Of a stretch of 64,000 nucleotides of DNA, positions 16,783 to 26,974 are shown one piece after another. A model generated the notes under the pieces. That model saw only the letters and a program-made list of their open reading frames with translations. It was not told where the DNA came from and did not search any database. A program made the translations under genes and the position numbers. The stretch covers positions 2,003,001-2,067,000 of the forward strand of contig NZ_CP058649.1 in assembly GCF_018141445.1 (NCBI RefSeq). Direction: 5' to 3'. Source of the DNA: Vallitalea pronyensis. Its GTDB lineage: Bacteria; Bacillota; Clostridia; Lachnospirales; Vallitaleaceae. The first letter of the stretch is position 1, and every line of letters starts with the position of its first letter.

Positions 16783-19542
16783 ATGAATGGTTTATGGATG
16801 AAAAAAGGCATGAGAATATGCACGGTCATGGTCCTTTTATTTAGTATACTTAATACCCATGCAATAAGAGCAAAGAGTAAAACAGAGGAGGTTAACATGG
16901 AATTATATGTATCCTTACAAGGTAGTGACAAAGATGATGGCTCAATGAATCGACCTTTTAGAACCATCATGAAGGCACAAAAAGTCATACAAGACATGAA
17001 TGCAATTCCTAAGGGTGGTATTACCGTCTATATTCGAGAAGGTGTTTATTCTATTGACGATACCTTGTCGTTTACTAGGAAGGATTCTGGTGAACAAGAT
17101 GCCCCCATTACCTACCAGAATTATAAAGATGAACATGTTTGTATTTCAGGAGGTGTACGCTTAAAGAAAAGTGATTTTACCAGAGTAAATGATGAAGGGA
17201 TATTGAACCGACTATGGGATGAAAAAGTAAAAGACAAACTGTTACAAGTAGATTTAGATGCAGCGGGTATTGAAGATTATGGTCATCTATCCAGAAGAGG
17301 TTACGTGCACAATGATGCACAGCAGGTGACCCAAATGGAGCTGTTTGTTGAAGAACAGCGTATGACCCTAAGCAGATGGCCTAATTATGAGAAAATGCTA
17401 TGGACATCTATTGTGGATCAAGGACATATACTTAGTCAGGGACAAGATGTGTTGGGGGGACCTACCCTTGCATTTGACAAGACCTTTGAGCGAAGCAAAA
17501 AGTGGATGAACAGGGAGGATATATGGATGGATGGTATCCTTTCCTATGACTGGGTTTGGGGATATAACCGTATCCAACATATGGACAGTGAAAAGCGACA
17601 GGTGACATTAACCTATGGTACACAAGATGGTGTCTTTGATTGGGGAGAAACACGCGGTGTATTTTTTCAAAACATATTAGAAGAAATCGATATGCCAGGT
17701 GAGTATTATATAGATAGAGATGCAAAAAAACTTTACTATTATCCCACAACAGCCTTTCAAGAATCCCCTGACCCTGAGATTCTTCTTAGCCATGCCAATA
17801 AACCCTTGTTAAGTCTTAAGAATTGTGCTTACATGAACTTTAAGGGTATTGTATTTGACGGTACACGAAGTGATGGTATAGTATGTCATGAGGGCGATAA
17901 CCATCATATCACATTTGAGGGAATAACTGTTAAGCATATCGGTCAAACAGGTATTGTGCTTCATGGCACAGATATAAAAGTATTGGATTCGGATATCTAT
18001 AATCTTGGTTCCGCCGGGGTAAGGGTTAACGGTGGCGATAAAAAGACGTTGACATCAAGTCATAATACCATTACAAACTGCCATATCTATAACGTTGGAC
18101 AGATTCGTAAGGGGTATAACCCGGCTTTAAGTATGGATGGTGTTGGGGTGGTTGTAAGCCATAACCTGATCCACGATACGCCCCATATGGCCATTACAGT
18201 AAGGGGTAATGATCACTTCATCGCATATAATGAATGCTATAATATTTCACAGATATTTAGAGACATGGGTATTATTTATATGAATCTTGGAGCACGGCCC
18301 TATGAGCGTGGCACGCATATTTATCGTAATTATTTCCATGATTATTGGTCCATTAATGATGAACATGATGATAATAATGGTGTGTATCTGGACAATGGCA
18401 CCCAAGGGGTCTTGATTAATGAAAACATTTTTTATCGAAGCGATGTGGTTGGCATTTTTACCCATGGTGGAGGTTTTAATACCATGAAAAACAACCTGTT
18501 TATCGATGTTTCAGGACCTTATCGGGATGTAAACTTTATGCAGACAGGATGGGGATATTGGATTATCCGTAACACGGTAAAACAGTGGGCTGAGCAAAAA
18601 GCAACCATGGATTTTGCATCCATGCCCCATGCTAAATACGACCGTTTGGTGGCCTTCTATAACTTTGATGATACCTATGTCTCAGAGATGATGAGTCTGG
18701 ATAGTGCAGAAGATGATCGGCCTTGGAACAAATTTGGGGGCACCATGCAAAACGCTCAACCAGACAATGTATTCAAGGATAATGTGATCTATAACCATAA
18801 CAACCCAATGCTCTCACGACATGAAGAGGGTATTTGGCGAAATACAGGCCACGGGACCTTTAGTGCTGTTGTTAGTGATGGTAATGTGGTCATGGATGAA
18901 AACCCAGGTTTTGTTGATTATGACAACGATGATTTTACCCTAAAACCAGATGCTAAGGTCCATACACTCATGGATAATTTTCCTAATATTCCATTTCACG
19001 AGATGGGTTTATATGTCAATGAAAATAGACCTTCTCTGCCAGCATCAACCGTTGGAAAAGTGAAACTTATTGTAAGTGGCCATAAGAAAAAAGAAACCGT
19101 GATTCTAAAAGAAGGTGACACATTTTTGGTATCCAGTGAAGTGTTACCAAAACCATCAGTTGGGGAAAAGCCATTGATTATCTATCGCTCATCCAATGAA
19201 ACCATAGCCGTTGTTGATGCAGGGGGTAAGGTAACGGGATTAAGTCCAGGATTCGTGGAAATAACAGCACATAGCGCCAATAATATGGGTATTTACGATG
19301 GGCATATGTTCCGAGTAGACAAAGATATTCAGAAAGAAAATGAAGACCTTAATGATGCAGATAGTCGAGAAACAACCATGACGTCAACCCATGAAAAAAT
19401 GGATGTCATGTCTCAAGATAGAGAAAGTTCTGTGGATGCTTCCAATGAAAAAAAGACTGGCTTTACAGGTACTATGGTGTCTCTTGGTATTTTATTGACA
19501 ATTATAACAGGTGGTGTTATATTCCTAAAGAGAAGAAAATAG
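16783..19542 (+). CDS. Secreted right-handed parallel beta-helix protein with Ig-like domain and membrane anchor
   Basis: This 919-residue protein has a signal peptide (about 10-30) and the pectate-lyase-superfamily opening YVSLQGSDKDDGSMNRPFRT, in which PF-x-T is typical. A long beta-helix region with many N- and G-rich turns spans about 330-660. A bacterial Ig-like (Big2-type) module follows at about 755-850 (SNETIAVVDAGGKVTGLSPG), then a polar linker and a final membrane segment with the tail KRRK. There is no LPXTG motif. It is probably a cell-surface glycan lyase or hydrolase; no catalytic residues can be assigned by eye. GGAGG precedes the ATG. It lies between the second permease pair and the third binding protein, which suggests it prepares the substrate. 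Confidence 0.8.
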   Translation: MNGLWMKKGMRICTVMVLLFSILNTHAIRAKSKTEEVNMELYVSLQGSDKDDGSMNRPFRTIMKAQKVIQDMNAIPKGGITVYIREGVYSIDDTLSFTRKDSGEQDAPITYQNYKDEHVCISGGVRLKKSDFTRVNDEGILNRLWDEKVKDKLLQVDLDAAGIEDYGHLSRRGYVHNDAQQVTQMELFVEEQRMTLSRWPNYEKMLWTSIVDQGHILSQGQDVLGGPTLAFDKTFERSKKWMNREDIWMDGILSYDWVWGYNRIQHMDSEKRQVTLTYGTQDGVFDWGETRGVFFQNILEEIDMPGEYYIDRDAKKLYYYPTTAFQESPDPEILLSHANKPLLSLKNCAYMNFKGIVFDGTRSDGIVCHEGDNHHITFEGITVKHIGQTGIVLHGTDIKVLDSDIYNLGSAGVRVNGGDKKTLTSSHNTITNCHIYNVGQIRKGYNPALSMDGVGVVVSHNLIHDTPHMAITVRGNDHFIAYNECYNISQIFRDMGIIYMNLGARPYERGTHIYRNYFHDYWSINDEHDDNNGVYLDNGTQGVLINENIFYRSDVVGIFTHGGGFNTMKNNLFIDVSGPYRDVNFMQTGWGYWIIRNTVKQWAEQKATMDFASMPHAKYDRLVAFYNFDDTYVSEMMSLDSAEDDRPWNKFGGTMQNAQPDNVFKDNVIYNHNNPMLSRHEEGIWRNTGHGTFSAVVSDGNVVMDENPGFVDYDNDDFTLKPDAKVHTLMDNFPNIPFHEMGLYVNENRPSLPASTVGKVKLIVSGHKKKETVILKEGDTFLVSSEVLPKPSVGEKPLIIYRSSNETIAVVDAGGKVTGLSPGFVEITAHSANNMGIYDGHMFRVDKDIQKENEDLNDADSRETTMTSTHEKMDVMSQDRESSVDASNEKKTGFTGTMVSLGILLTIITGGVIFLKRRK

Positions 19543-19560
19543 TAAATAGGAGGGGTTTTT

Positions 19561-21171
19561 GTGGGTTTCAATTATCGCATGATGATTGTATGCTTGCTGG
19601 CATTTTGTCTGACAGGATGTTGCAACGGTGTTCATCATCAACAGGAACAGCAAATCACCCATGATATGGATGCAGACGATACGTTAGTAACGGTTGACTG
19701 GTATATTCATCTATCAAATTATCGACGTTCATGGAACCCGGATACATCCCTTATTGATAAAATCATTTCAGAAAAAACCGGTGTTAACATTAATATGATG
19801 ACAGCATATGGCAGCAATGCAGATGAAAACATTATGAAAATGCTGGCCTCCGATGATACACCAGATATTATAACCGTAGATCGGTATTATGATATCTTTC
19901 ATGTGGTTCAAAACAGCGGTAAGTTTCATGACTATAATACCTTGATTGATACATATATTCCAGAGTTTCGTCAAGAAATTCCTCAGTCCATGATTGATAC
20001 CTACACCATGGACAATGGGGACTGGTATGCTTTCATCAGTTTCTTCAATGCACCTGAGTTCATGGGTAAGGATAATTATATGAAAACGAATAATGTATGT
20101 GTTGCTAGACAGGACATCATGCAGCAATTAGCTATTAAGCCCGAAGATTTTAGGACTGAAGAAGGTATGTATGAGGCTTTAGTTAAGGTAAAGGAAAGTG
20201 GTATGACCTATAAGGGAAAAGAACTCATACCTTTTATTTCTCTTTTTAATGGATGGGGAATCATTGAGTATGCCTCCATACCCTTGGAGGACCAAGAGGG
20301 CAATCTGATCATGATTGAAAAAAGTCCAGAGTACCTTGATCGACTTAAATTTCTCAATAAACTATTAAGAGAAGGGCTTATGTCCTATGACATATTTACC
20401 GCAACGGATGAGCAAATACAGGAAATGGTCAAGGAAGGCAGGGTATTCTGCTTTAATGGCACATTGCCAAGAGCTGCAATGGCAGCGCTTTATAAGGAAG
20501 ACCCTTCTGCCAAATATGTTCCTGTTGAGCCTGTACGCAATCCAGACGGCAGAAGGCCATATGTGCAATCGGGGATGGCTGGATGGACAGGAACATTCGT
20601 ATCCAAGAATACAGAACATCCAGAAGCAATTATGAAATTAATACAGTATTTATACAGCGAAGAAGGGCAGATGCTCACTTCTTTTGGTGTTGAAGGGGTG
20701 ACCTATGAGATTGTAGACGGCAGGGTACAGTACACCCAAGTAGCCATTGAGGCCAAAGAAGATGGAACATATGACAGTACATATGGTGCTGAATTTTGGC
20801 CCATGTTAGAACCTTTTTTTGTTCAGAAGATGCAGGAATTACCTGTAACAGATGTGGATAGGATGTTTCATGACATTGATCGATACTTTAGTCAATTCGT
20901 GTACAATGATCTGCCTTTTGTTACCATGATACCAAAAGAAGCAAGCGTATACAGCACCAGGCTGCAAAAAAGTGCGTTATTTGATTTAACCAATATCTTA
21001 TTAGCAAAAAGTGCTGAGGAAGTAGAACAAGCATACGATAAAGCTCTTGAACGATTGAAGCAATCAGGTTATGATGACGTGATTAACTATCAAAATATCA
21101 TCTTTCAGAAAAATAAACAACGGGCAAATATAGAAAGAGCTTGGCCCAGTTACCATCATGACAATGAATAA
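19561..21171 (+). CDS. Extracellular sugar-binding lipoprotein (family 1 SBP)
   Basis: This 536-residue lipoprotein binding component has a lipobox at LTGC followed by CNG. The mature part has the family 1 fold: VDWYIHLSNYRRSWNPD, then KIISEKTGVNINMMTAYGSN and SDDTPDIITVDRYYD. The start codon is GTG at 19561, supported by TAGGAGGGG about 6 bases upstream. It is 18 bases from the beta-helix gene and 15 bases from the sensor kinase gene, so it may serve either the second permease pair or signalling. Confidence 0.87.
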   Translation: MGFNYRMMIVCLLAFCLTGCCNGVHHQQEQQITHDMDADDTLVTVDWYIHLSNYRRSWNPDTSLIDKIISEKTGVNINMMTAYGSNADENIMKMLASDDTPDIITVDRYYDIFHVVQNSGKFHDYNTLIDTYIPEFRQEIPQSMIDTYTMDNGDWYAFISFFNAPEFMGKDNYMKTNNVCVARQDIMQQLAIKPEDFRTEEGMYEALVKVKESGMTYKGKELIPFISLFNGWGIIEYASIPLEDQEGNLIMIEKSPEYLDRLKFLNKLLREGLMSYDIFTATDEQIQEMVKEGRVFCFNGTLPRAAMAALYKEDPSAKYVPVEPVRNPDGRRPYVQSGMAGWTGTFVSKNTEHPEAIMKLIQYLYSEEGQMLTSFGVEGVTYEIVDGRVQYTQVAIEAKEDGTYDSTYGAEFWPMLEPFFVQKMQELPVTDVDRMFHDIDRYFSQFVYNDLPFVTMIPKEASVYSTRLQKSALFDLTNILLAKSAEEVEQAYDKALERLKQSGYDDVINYQNIIFQKNKQRANIERAWPSYHHDNE

Positions 21172-21186
21172 AAGGTTGGAAATGCT

Positions 21187-22998
21187 ATGGTCATTCTTTC
21201 TCTTTTAAGTAAAATTAAAGATAGAATTCTACATATGGGTATTATGAATAAGCTGGTATTATCCTACGTTGTGCTTATTCTTTTTCCCATTCTTTTCATA
21301 CTAAATTATACAAGTCGACTGAATCGAGAAATCATTATTGCAGATAGCATTAATGAAAAATTAGCCCTTACCAATAATCTGTCCAATACATTGAATAACC
21401 ATATCGCCCATATTGAAGGCATTAGCAATCAAGTGGCATACAATAGTCAAATGCTTCATTTTTTAAGTACACCTTTTGAAATGAATCAAGAAGAACTCAA
21501 CAATTATACCAATGCGATTCTGCCTTTTATGAGTAATTTAAGAGGTTTAAATAAGTACGCCATCGATAGTATCAGTATCTATTCAACCAATGAAACCATA
21601 CCAGAGACTTGGAACTATTTTCTGCATGCTTCCAACATTACAGATTTTGCCTGGTATGGTGCCTTTATTGAAAGCAGTGAAAAGGAGAAGTGGCTGATTG
21701 GTGATAACCTGGGTTCTCTAGGCATTAATGTCCATGAGCGACATACGGAATACATGGCCTACATAAAAAAACTATTTGATACGGATGGGGCTTATCTCGG
21801 TTTATTGATTATTCAAATCACCGAAAAAAGTTTTGTGGATAACATCCTCTTATGGGTGAAGGATGAAGAGAATATCTTTCTCATTAATAAGAAGGAAAGA
21901 GAATTGGTCAATGCAAAGTCATTTGATGAAGATTTCGGTATTGATACTTTTTTTCGTATACTAGAATCTGGAAGAGAATATAGGTATGATCATGATACAA
22001 TTATTACTTTTAAAGAACTCTCCAACATCGATTTAATCTTGTTTTATAAGTCATCCATTGATCAAGCCAATGAAGCCTTCAAGCATACCATGAAAATCAT
22101 GCGGAGTATTATCATTGTCAGCAGTATTCTGCTCATATTGGTTATTTATTATATTGTAAAAAAGACTGTTGGTGATATGAACAGCATTGCAAGAACCATG
22201 ATAAGAGCAGCAAGTGGTGATCTATCGGCTAGTGTAGAAACCACAAGAATGGATGAGGTGGGACAAATTGGAGAAAGCTATAATGTGCTCATTAGTCGTA
22301 TCAATACCCTCATTGATAAAGTAGTGGAAAAAGAGATGGCTCAAAAAAATGCTCAGCTCAATGCTTTGCAGTATCAAATCAATCCACATTTCATCTATAA
22401 TACCCTTGATATCTTTCGTATGAAATTAGAAATATCAGGTGAAGTTGAAACGGGTAATGCCATTGCAACCTTCGGTAAGCTTCTTCGATATAACCTGAAG
22501 GGAAGAGATCAATACACCACCCTTATTGAAGAAATCAACCAAGTAGAAAACTACATGGACATTCAAAAATTTCGTTTAGGTGATAATATAAAATGGCATT
22601 GTGACATTCCAAGTGAGTTGGCTAATCAAAAAGTCGTGAAGTTAATCCTTCAGCCCATTGTTGAGAACAGCATCATTCATGGTTATCGGGGATATGGCAC
22701 TTGCTTGACCATAAGCATTTACATTAAAAGGTATGACGACCGTTATGACATCTACATTGAAGACGATGGTAACGGCATTGACCCAGATAAACTGCAATAT
22801 ATTAATCATGAATTTAAAATATCCAAATATGATCGCATGCGGGATAAGATTATTGATCGGGGCATAGGCTTAACCAATGTGAACCTACGTATCAAAATAT
22901 TTTATGGAAACGCCTATTACATAAAGGTGGAAAGCCAGAAAGGGAAAGGTACCAAGGTGATTATACCAATACAATTAGAGGGGGAATTGGATGTATAA
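21187..22998 (+). CDS. Sensor histidine kinase, YesM/LytS type
   Basis: This 603-residue membrane kinase has two membrane segments (about 20-40 and 300-320) bracketing a large extracellular sensor domain of about 260 residues, a HAMP linker (about 322-373), a His_kinase (LytS-type) box with the phospho-accepting H401 in QINPHFIYNTLD, and a HATPase domain with LQPIVENSIIHG and DDGNGI. It phosphorylates the regulator encoded next, which overlaps its end by 8 bases. By family precedent such pairs respond to sugars or sugar-loaded binding proteins and activate the adjacent transporter genes. Confidence 0.93.
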   Translation: MVILSLLSKIKDRILHMGIMNKLVLSYVVLILFPILFILNYTSRLNREIIIADSINEKLALTNNLSNTLNNHIAHIEGISNQVAYNSQMLHFLSTPFEMNQEELNNYTNAILPFMSNLRGLNKYAIDSISIYSTNETIPETWNYFLHASNITDFAWYGAFIESSEKEKWLIGDNLGSLGINVHERHTEYMAYIKKLFDTDGAYLGLLIIQITEKSFVDNILLWVKDEENIFLINKKERELVNAKSFDEDFGIDTFFRILESGREYRYDHDTIITFKELSNIDLILFYKSSIDQANEAFKHTMKIMRSIIIVSSILLILVIYYIVKKTVGDMNSIARTMIRAASGDLSASVETTRMDEVGQIGESYNVLISRINTLIDKVVEKEMAQKNAQLNALQYQINPHFIYNTLDIFRMKLEISGEVETGNAIATFGKLLRYNLKGRDQYTTLIEEINQVENYMDIQKFRLGDNIKWHCDIPSELANQKVVKLILQPIVENSIIHGYRGYGTCLTISIYIKRYDDRYDIYIEDDGNGIDPDKLQYINHEFKISKYDRMRDKIIDRGIGLTNVNLRIKIFYGNAYYIKVESQKGKGTKVIIPIQLEGELDV

Positions 22999-24568
22999 CA
23001 TGCTAATAGTAGATGATGAACAATGGATTAGTCAAGGTTTAGCAACCATGGTCAAGCGTATGGAATGCAAAGATATTGGTGACATCATTTATAAATTTTC
23101 AGGTAAAGATGGACTTGACGCATTTCAACAGAACACCATTGATTTGATACTCACGGATATCTGTATGCCTGAAATGTCCGGACTGACATTCATTGAAGCC
23201 ATTAGAAAAAAGTCCGATGTACCCATTGGTGTCATAAGTGGTTATGAAGATTTTGTTTACGTGGATAAAGCTTATAAACAAGGTATCGTTGGCTATATGC
23301 TAAAGCCCATTATGTTTGAAGAGCTAAAAGAAATTATTGACAAAATGATCAGTATCTTAAAAAGAAGAGAAGAAGAGCATCAATGGAATCAAAAAAGAGA
23401 TACCATGTATACCCATACATTGATTGAAAATAAGATTAATCGATTTCTGCAATTAGTAAGACAAAATGATGAGAGCCATATGAGTATTACCAGAGAAATG
23501 GAAGGCATCTTTCCCTTCCCTTATTATGCTGTAGGGCTGGTTAAAATTAAAAAAAGCGAACATAAAGTCGTCAAAGAAATAGAAGATGAGATGGCGAATA
23601 TCTATTTTGAGGGCACGAAAAAAAATGTTTACCATATGATTGATTATAAAAATGATCTGGTGATTATCTTTAATTTCTTAGAACCAGAGTGCTACAAAGA
23701 CGTTTGCCAATACATGGAGAATTTAAAAACCTTTGCTAAAGATAAGAAGGAAGATATCGTGTATTCCATTAGCTCCTATATGCATGGCTTCCAAAACATC
23801 TATACCTTACATAATGAGGCCTATGAAGCGAATCGGTACAATGCATTGATACAACAAGATCAAGTGATTAAATACGGGGATTATGCCCCCTTAAAAAAGA
23901 GTGGAAAAGAAGATTTTCAAAATAAAATAAAACACTTTCAATGTGCTGTAGAAATCACGGATAAAAAAGCCATGATGGGCTATATTGACGAACTATTTAC
24001 CACCGAGAGGTTGAAACATTATTGTTTTTCGCTGATTGAATGGCTCTATAAAACAACATGCCATGTACTGTCCCAATTGGTGCAAAGCAATGAAGTTGAG
24101 ATGATCACAGAAGACATTAGCCAATTCTTATCCATTAAGGAATTACGAATCTATCTAAAAAGCTGGATACTCAAGAACATCAATGAAAAAGAAGAACTGA
24201 ACTATCAATCCCCTGTGGAGCTTGCTCTTGAATTCATTAAACATAACTACCATAAAGATATTAGTTTAACCTATGTCTCCAATGTGGTTTCACTGAATTA
24301 TTCCTATTTTAGTAAGTTATTTAAAGAATATACCGGTATGAAATTTATTGACTATCTGACCCAGTTTCGTCTTAGCAAAGCAAAGGAAATGCTTGAAGAT
24401 TCAACATGGAGTATTGAAGAAATAAGTAAATCTGTTGGTTATAAAAATTATAGGCATTTTACCACGTCTTTTAAAAGGCAGTACCATATTAAGCCTTCAG
24501 AGATGCGTAAAAAGAGACAGTCTAGTGGGTTTTTTAATACCAAAAACCATGATGCAAAAAGCATATAA
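22991..24568 (+). CDS. Response regulator with AraC-type DNA-binding domain, YesN type
   Basis: This 525-residue cytoplasmic transcription factor has an N-terminal receiver domain (IVDDE, phospho-acceptor D56 in LILTDICMPEMSG, and K in YMLKPI), a long central part of about 270 residues, and a C-terminal AraC double helix-turn-helix (SYFSKLFKEYTGMKFIDYLT and IEEISKSVGYKNYRHFTTSF). It is translationally coupled to the kinase. It likely activates the upstream 20-kb operon, since it closes it. A terminator follows about 80 bases downstream. Confidence 0.93.
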   Translation: MYNMLIVDDEQWISQGLATMVKRMECKDIGDIIYKFSGKDGLDAFQQNTIDLILTDICMPEMSGLTFIEAIRKKSDVPIGVISGYEDFVYVDKAYKQGIVGYMLKPIMFEELKEIIDKMISILKRREEEHQWNQKRDTMYTHTLIENKINRFLQLVRQNDESHMSITREMEGIFPFPYYAVGLVKIKKSEHKVVKEIEDEMANIYFEGTKKNVYHMIDYKNDLVIIFNFLEPECYKDVCQYMENLKTFAKDKKEDIVYSISSYMHGFQNIYTLHNEAYEANRYNALIQQDQVIKYGDYAPLKKSGKEDFQNKIKHFQCAVEITDKKAMMGYIDELFTTERLKHYCFSLIEWLYKTTCHVLSQLVQSNEVEMITEDISQFLSIKELRIYLKSWILKNINEKEELNYQSPVELALEFIKHNYHKDISLTYVSNVVSLNYSYFSKLFKEYTGMKFIDYLTQFRLSKAKEMLEDSTWSIEEISKSVGYKNYRHFTTSFKRQYHIKPSEMRKKRQSSGFFNTKNHDAKSI

Positions 24569-24647
24569 CCAGATAGGTTTTGATGAAGAACAGCTGTATG
24601 GATTAAAATCTATTGAAGTGATTGGAATAATCACGTCTAATGAAGAG

Positions 24648-24675
24648 CAAGTCCTAAGAAGGGCTTGTTTTTTTG
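24648..24675 (+). terminator. Rho-independent terminator closing the 3.8-24.6 kb operon
   Basis: CAAGTCCT (24648-24655) pairs with AGGGCTTG (24660-24667), including one G-T pair, with a four-base loop and seven T residues immediately after. Confidence 0.88.
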
Positions 24676-24868
24676 TCTTATACGAAAGTTCTCAATGCCT
24701 CTTTTTTCTTGCTACACTACAATTCAAAGGTATTGATGTTAGGTAATTATTAAGTAACATTATGGAGGGTATACGTAGAAAAAGGCATAATAGACTGAAA
24801 AAAGGATGTAATTAGCATATTATTGTACAAATATAACAATAAAAATGGTGGTAATCACAAAAAAATCG

Positions 24869-24897
24869 TTGACAAAGTTAATTAATCGTGATAAGGT
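24869..24897 (+). promoter_or_regulatory. Sigma-A promoter of the second glycan operon
   Basis: A perfect -35 TTGACA (24869-24874), a 17-base spacer and a -10-like TAAGGT (24892-24897) lie about 100 bases before the permease start. The rest of the 24569-24994 gap holds the terminator at 24648 and the inverted repeat at 24908, plus a weaker repeat with arms ATGTTA/TAACAT at 24736-24760. Confidence 0.7.
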
Positions 24898-24907
24898 GTA
24901 AACATAA

Positions 24908-24927
24908 GTTAGCTTTTGTAAGCTAAC
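24908..24927 (+). promoter_or_regulatory. Inverted repeat, candidate operator just downstream of the promoter
   Basis: GTTAGCTT-TTGT-AAGCTAAC has perfect 8-base arms and begins 10 bases after the -10, where a bound repressor would block initiation. Its half-site GTTAGC recurs in the palindrome at 36138-36151 before the LacI-family gene of the same locus. A LacI operator is the inference. Confidence 0.5.
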
Positions 24928-24994
24928 AACCAGAAACATCATGGATAATAGCTGGTTAATCATTGAGATGAGAAAAAGGATAGGGTGGAAGGTT

Positions 24995-25945
24995 ATGACG
25001 ACACGTGTTTTGAAACAGCCAAAAAAGAATAAGACAACACAAAAAAAGCTATTAAAAAGCTTTAAGAAAAATTATGCTCTTTGGTTATTTGTTCTGCCAG
25101 GTATCGTATTAACATTTATTTTTAGCTATGTACCTTTATATGGTGTACAAATTGCTTTTCGAAATTTTAATCCCAAGTTAGGTTTTTTTAGCAGTCAATG
25201 GGTTGGGCTGAAACATTTTATAAGGTTTTTTGATTCCCCTTATTTTTTTATGACCATTAAGAATACGTTTGTACTGAGTTTTTATTCCTTAGTTGCAGGG
25301 TTTCCCATACCGATCCTGTTAGCCTTATTGTTAAATTCATTTCGACATAAGCGATATCGAAAAGTCATTCAGACGGTTACATATGCTCCTAATTTCATTT
25401 CAACAGTGGTTATGTGTGGTATGTTATTGCTATTTCTATCACCCAGAGTTGGGGTGATCAATAGTGTGATTACTTTCTTTGGAGGAGAAGCCATTAATTT
25501 CATGGGTGAGAAAAGCTTGTGGCGCCATATCTATGTATGGTCTGGGGTATGGCAGGGAATGGGATGGAGTTCGGTTATTTATTTTGCAGCACTTTCCTCA
25601 GTAAGTCCCGAACTGCACGAGGCAGCCCGCATGGATGGGGCAAGTAAGTTCCAAATGGTCCGTTACATTGATTTCCCAAGTATCATTCCTACTGCCACCA
25701 TATTACTTATTCTAAGTTGTGGAAGTATATTGTCTGTTGGATTTGAAAAAGTGTTCTTACTGCAAAATGATTTGAATTTAAGTGTATCACAAGTGATATC
25801 AACCTATGTGTATAAAGTGGGATTAATCGATAATAATATCTCCTATTCCTCTGCCATTGGTTTGTTTAATTCAGGTGTCAATGCTTTGCTTTTGATTGCC
25901 GTCAATAGGATATCTAAGAAACTGTCAGGCATTAGTTTATGGTAA
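24995..25945 (+). CDS. ABC transporter permease, LplB-type
   Basis: This sugar importer permease of about 316 residues is of the LplB/YtcP class, with about six membrane segments. It opens with a basic cytoplasmic tail, then YALWLFVLPGIVLTFIFSYV, followed by the family hallmark VPLYGVQIAFRNFNP. The EAA loop is EAARMDGASKFQMVRYIDFP. The ATG at 24995 is chosen since GGGTGG lies 6 bases upstream; the ATG at 24941 has no site and would overlap the leader. It is the first gene of the fucosidase/GH18 locus. Confidence 0.9.
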   Translation: MTTRVLKQPKKNKTTQKKLLKSFKKNYALWLFVLPGIVLTFIFSYVPLYGVQIAFRNFNPKLGFFSSQWVGLKHFIRFFDSPYFFMTIKNTFVLSFYSLVAGFPIPILLALLLNSFRHKRYRKVIQTVTYAPNFISTVVMCGMLLLFLSPRVGVINSVITFFGGEAINFMGEKSLWRHIYVWSGVWQGMGWSSVIYFAALSSVSPELHEAARMDGASKFQMVRYIDFPSIIPTATILLILSCGSILSVGFEKVFLLQNDLNLSVSQVISTYVYKVGLIDNNISYSSAIGLFNSGVNALLLIAVNRISKKLSGISLW

Positions 25946-25958
25946 GGAGAGGTAGAGG

Positions 25959-26861
25959 ATGAAAAAAACAGTACATGCAAGACAAGATAAGATATATGAC
26001 ATTACCATTTTTATCATTTTAAGCATTATATTTTTAATTGTGGCTTATCCACTGTATTTTATTGTGATATCTTCTGTCAGTAACCCAGAGGCTGTAGCCA
26101 GTGGTCAAGTTTTCCTCTATCCTATTGGTTTAACGTTAAAAGGATATGGAGAAGTGTTCAAAAATAATGAAGTGATGACAGGTTTTTTGAACTCATTATT
26201 TTATACTTTTTGTGGCGTTTTACTCAACTTAACCGTAACATTACCTACAGCTTTTGCTCTATCTAGAGATAAGTTTAATGGAAAGAAACTGGTGACAATC
26301 TTCTATATGATTACCATGTTTGTCAGTGGAGGTATGATACCCACGTATCTCGTTGTTAAGAATCTCCATCTACTAGACTCCATGTTTGCACTGATCTTGC
26401 CAGGTGCATTGGGTGTTTACAATATGATCGTAGCCCGAACATTTTTTAAGATGAATATATCCGAAGAGTTATATGATGCAGCAGCTATTGATGGCTGCGG
26501 TGACGGGAAGTTTTTCTTTCGTATTGCATTGCCCCTTTCAAAAGCCATTATTGCCATCATGGTATTGTATTATGGTGTTGGGCATTGGAATTCATATTTT
26601 TCAGCCTTACTCTACATAAAATCAGAAGCCAAGTTTCCATTACAGTTAGTGTTACGTTCCATACTGGTCCAGAATGAAAGCCATTTAAAACAAGCCATGA
26701 CAACAGCAGCTCAGATCAAAGCAATGGAAGAGAAACGCCAGTTAATGGAACTCATGAAATATTCGCTGATTATAATTTCCAGTATCCCTGTATTAGTCAT
26801 GTATCCTTTTGTGCAAAAGCATTTTGTTAAAGGTGTGATGATTGGTTCTATTAAGGGATAA
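25959..26861 (+). CDS. ABC transporter permease, LplC-type
   Basis: This 300-residue partner permease has about six membrane segments, the loop DAAAIDGCGDGKFFFRIALP and the C-terminal QKHFVKGVMIGSIKG that marks LplC-like proteins. AAGGAG and AGAGG precede the ATG, 13 bases after the LplB-type gene. It closely parallels the 42123 permease of the cell-wall salvage operon, so the two transporters are paralogous. Confidence 0.92.
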   Translation: MKKTVHARQDKIYDITIFIILSIIFLIVAYPLYFIVISSVSNPEAVASGQVFLYPIGLTLKGYGEVFKNNEVMTGFLNSLFYTFCGVLLNLTVTLPTAFALSRDKFNGKKLVTIFYMITMFVSGGMIPTYLVVKNLHLLDSMFALILPGALGVYNMIVARTFFKMNISEELYDAAAIDGCGDGKFFFRIALPLSKAIIAIMVLYYGVGHWNSYFSALLYIKSEAKFPLQLVLRSILVQNESHLKQAMTTAAQIKAMEEKRQLMELMKYSLIIISSIPVLVMYPFVQKHFVKGVMIGSIKG

Positions 26862-26974
26862 AGTATGATGAACTTAACGTCTTACACACGATGGAAGCAA
26901 ATGCCAAGGCAGTTTAACAGGCTAAGTCGTGATGCATAATTAAGACGTAGTTATAAATAAAAGGAGGCGTTTTA

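Noticed and set aside
24435..24746. 103-codon open frame overlapping the end of the YesN-type regulator
   Set aside because: It lies in another frame of a clear AraC domain and then runs through the terminator at 24648.
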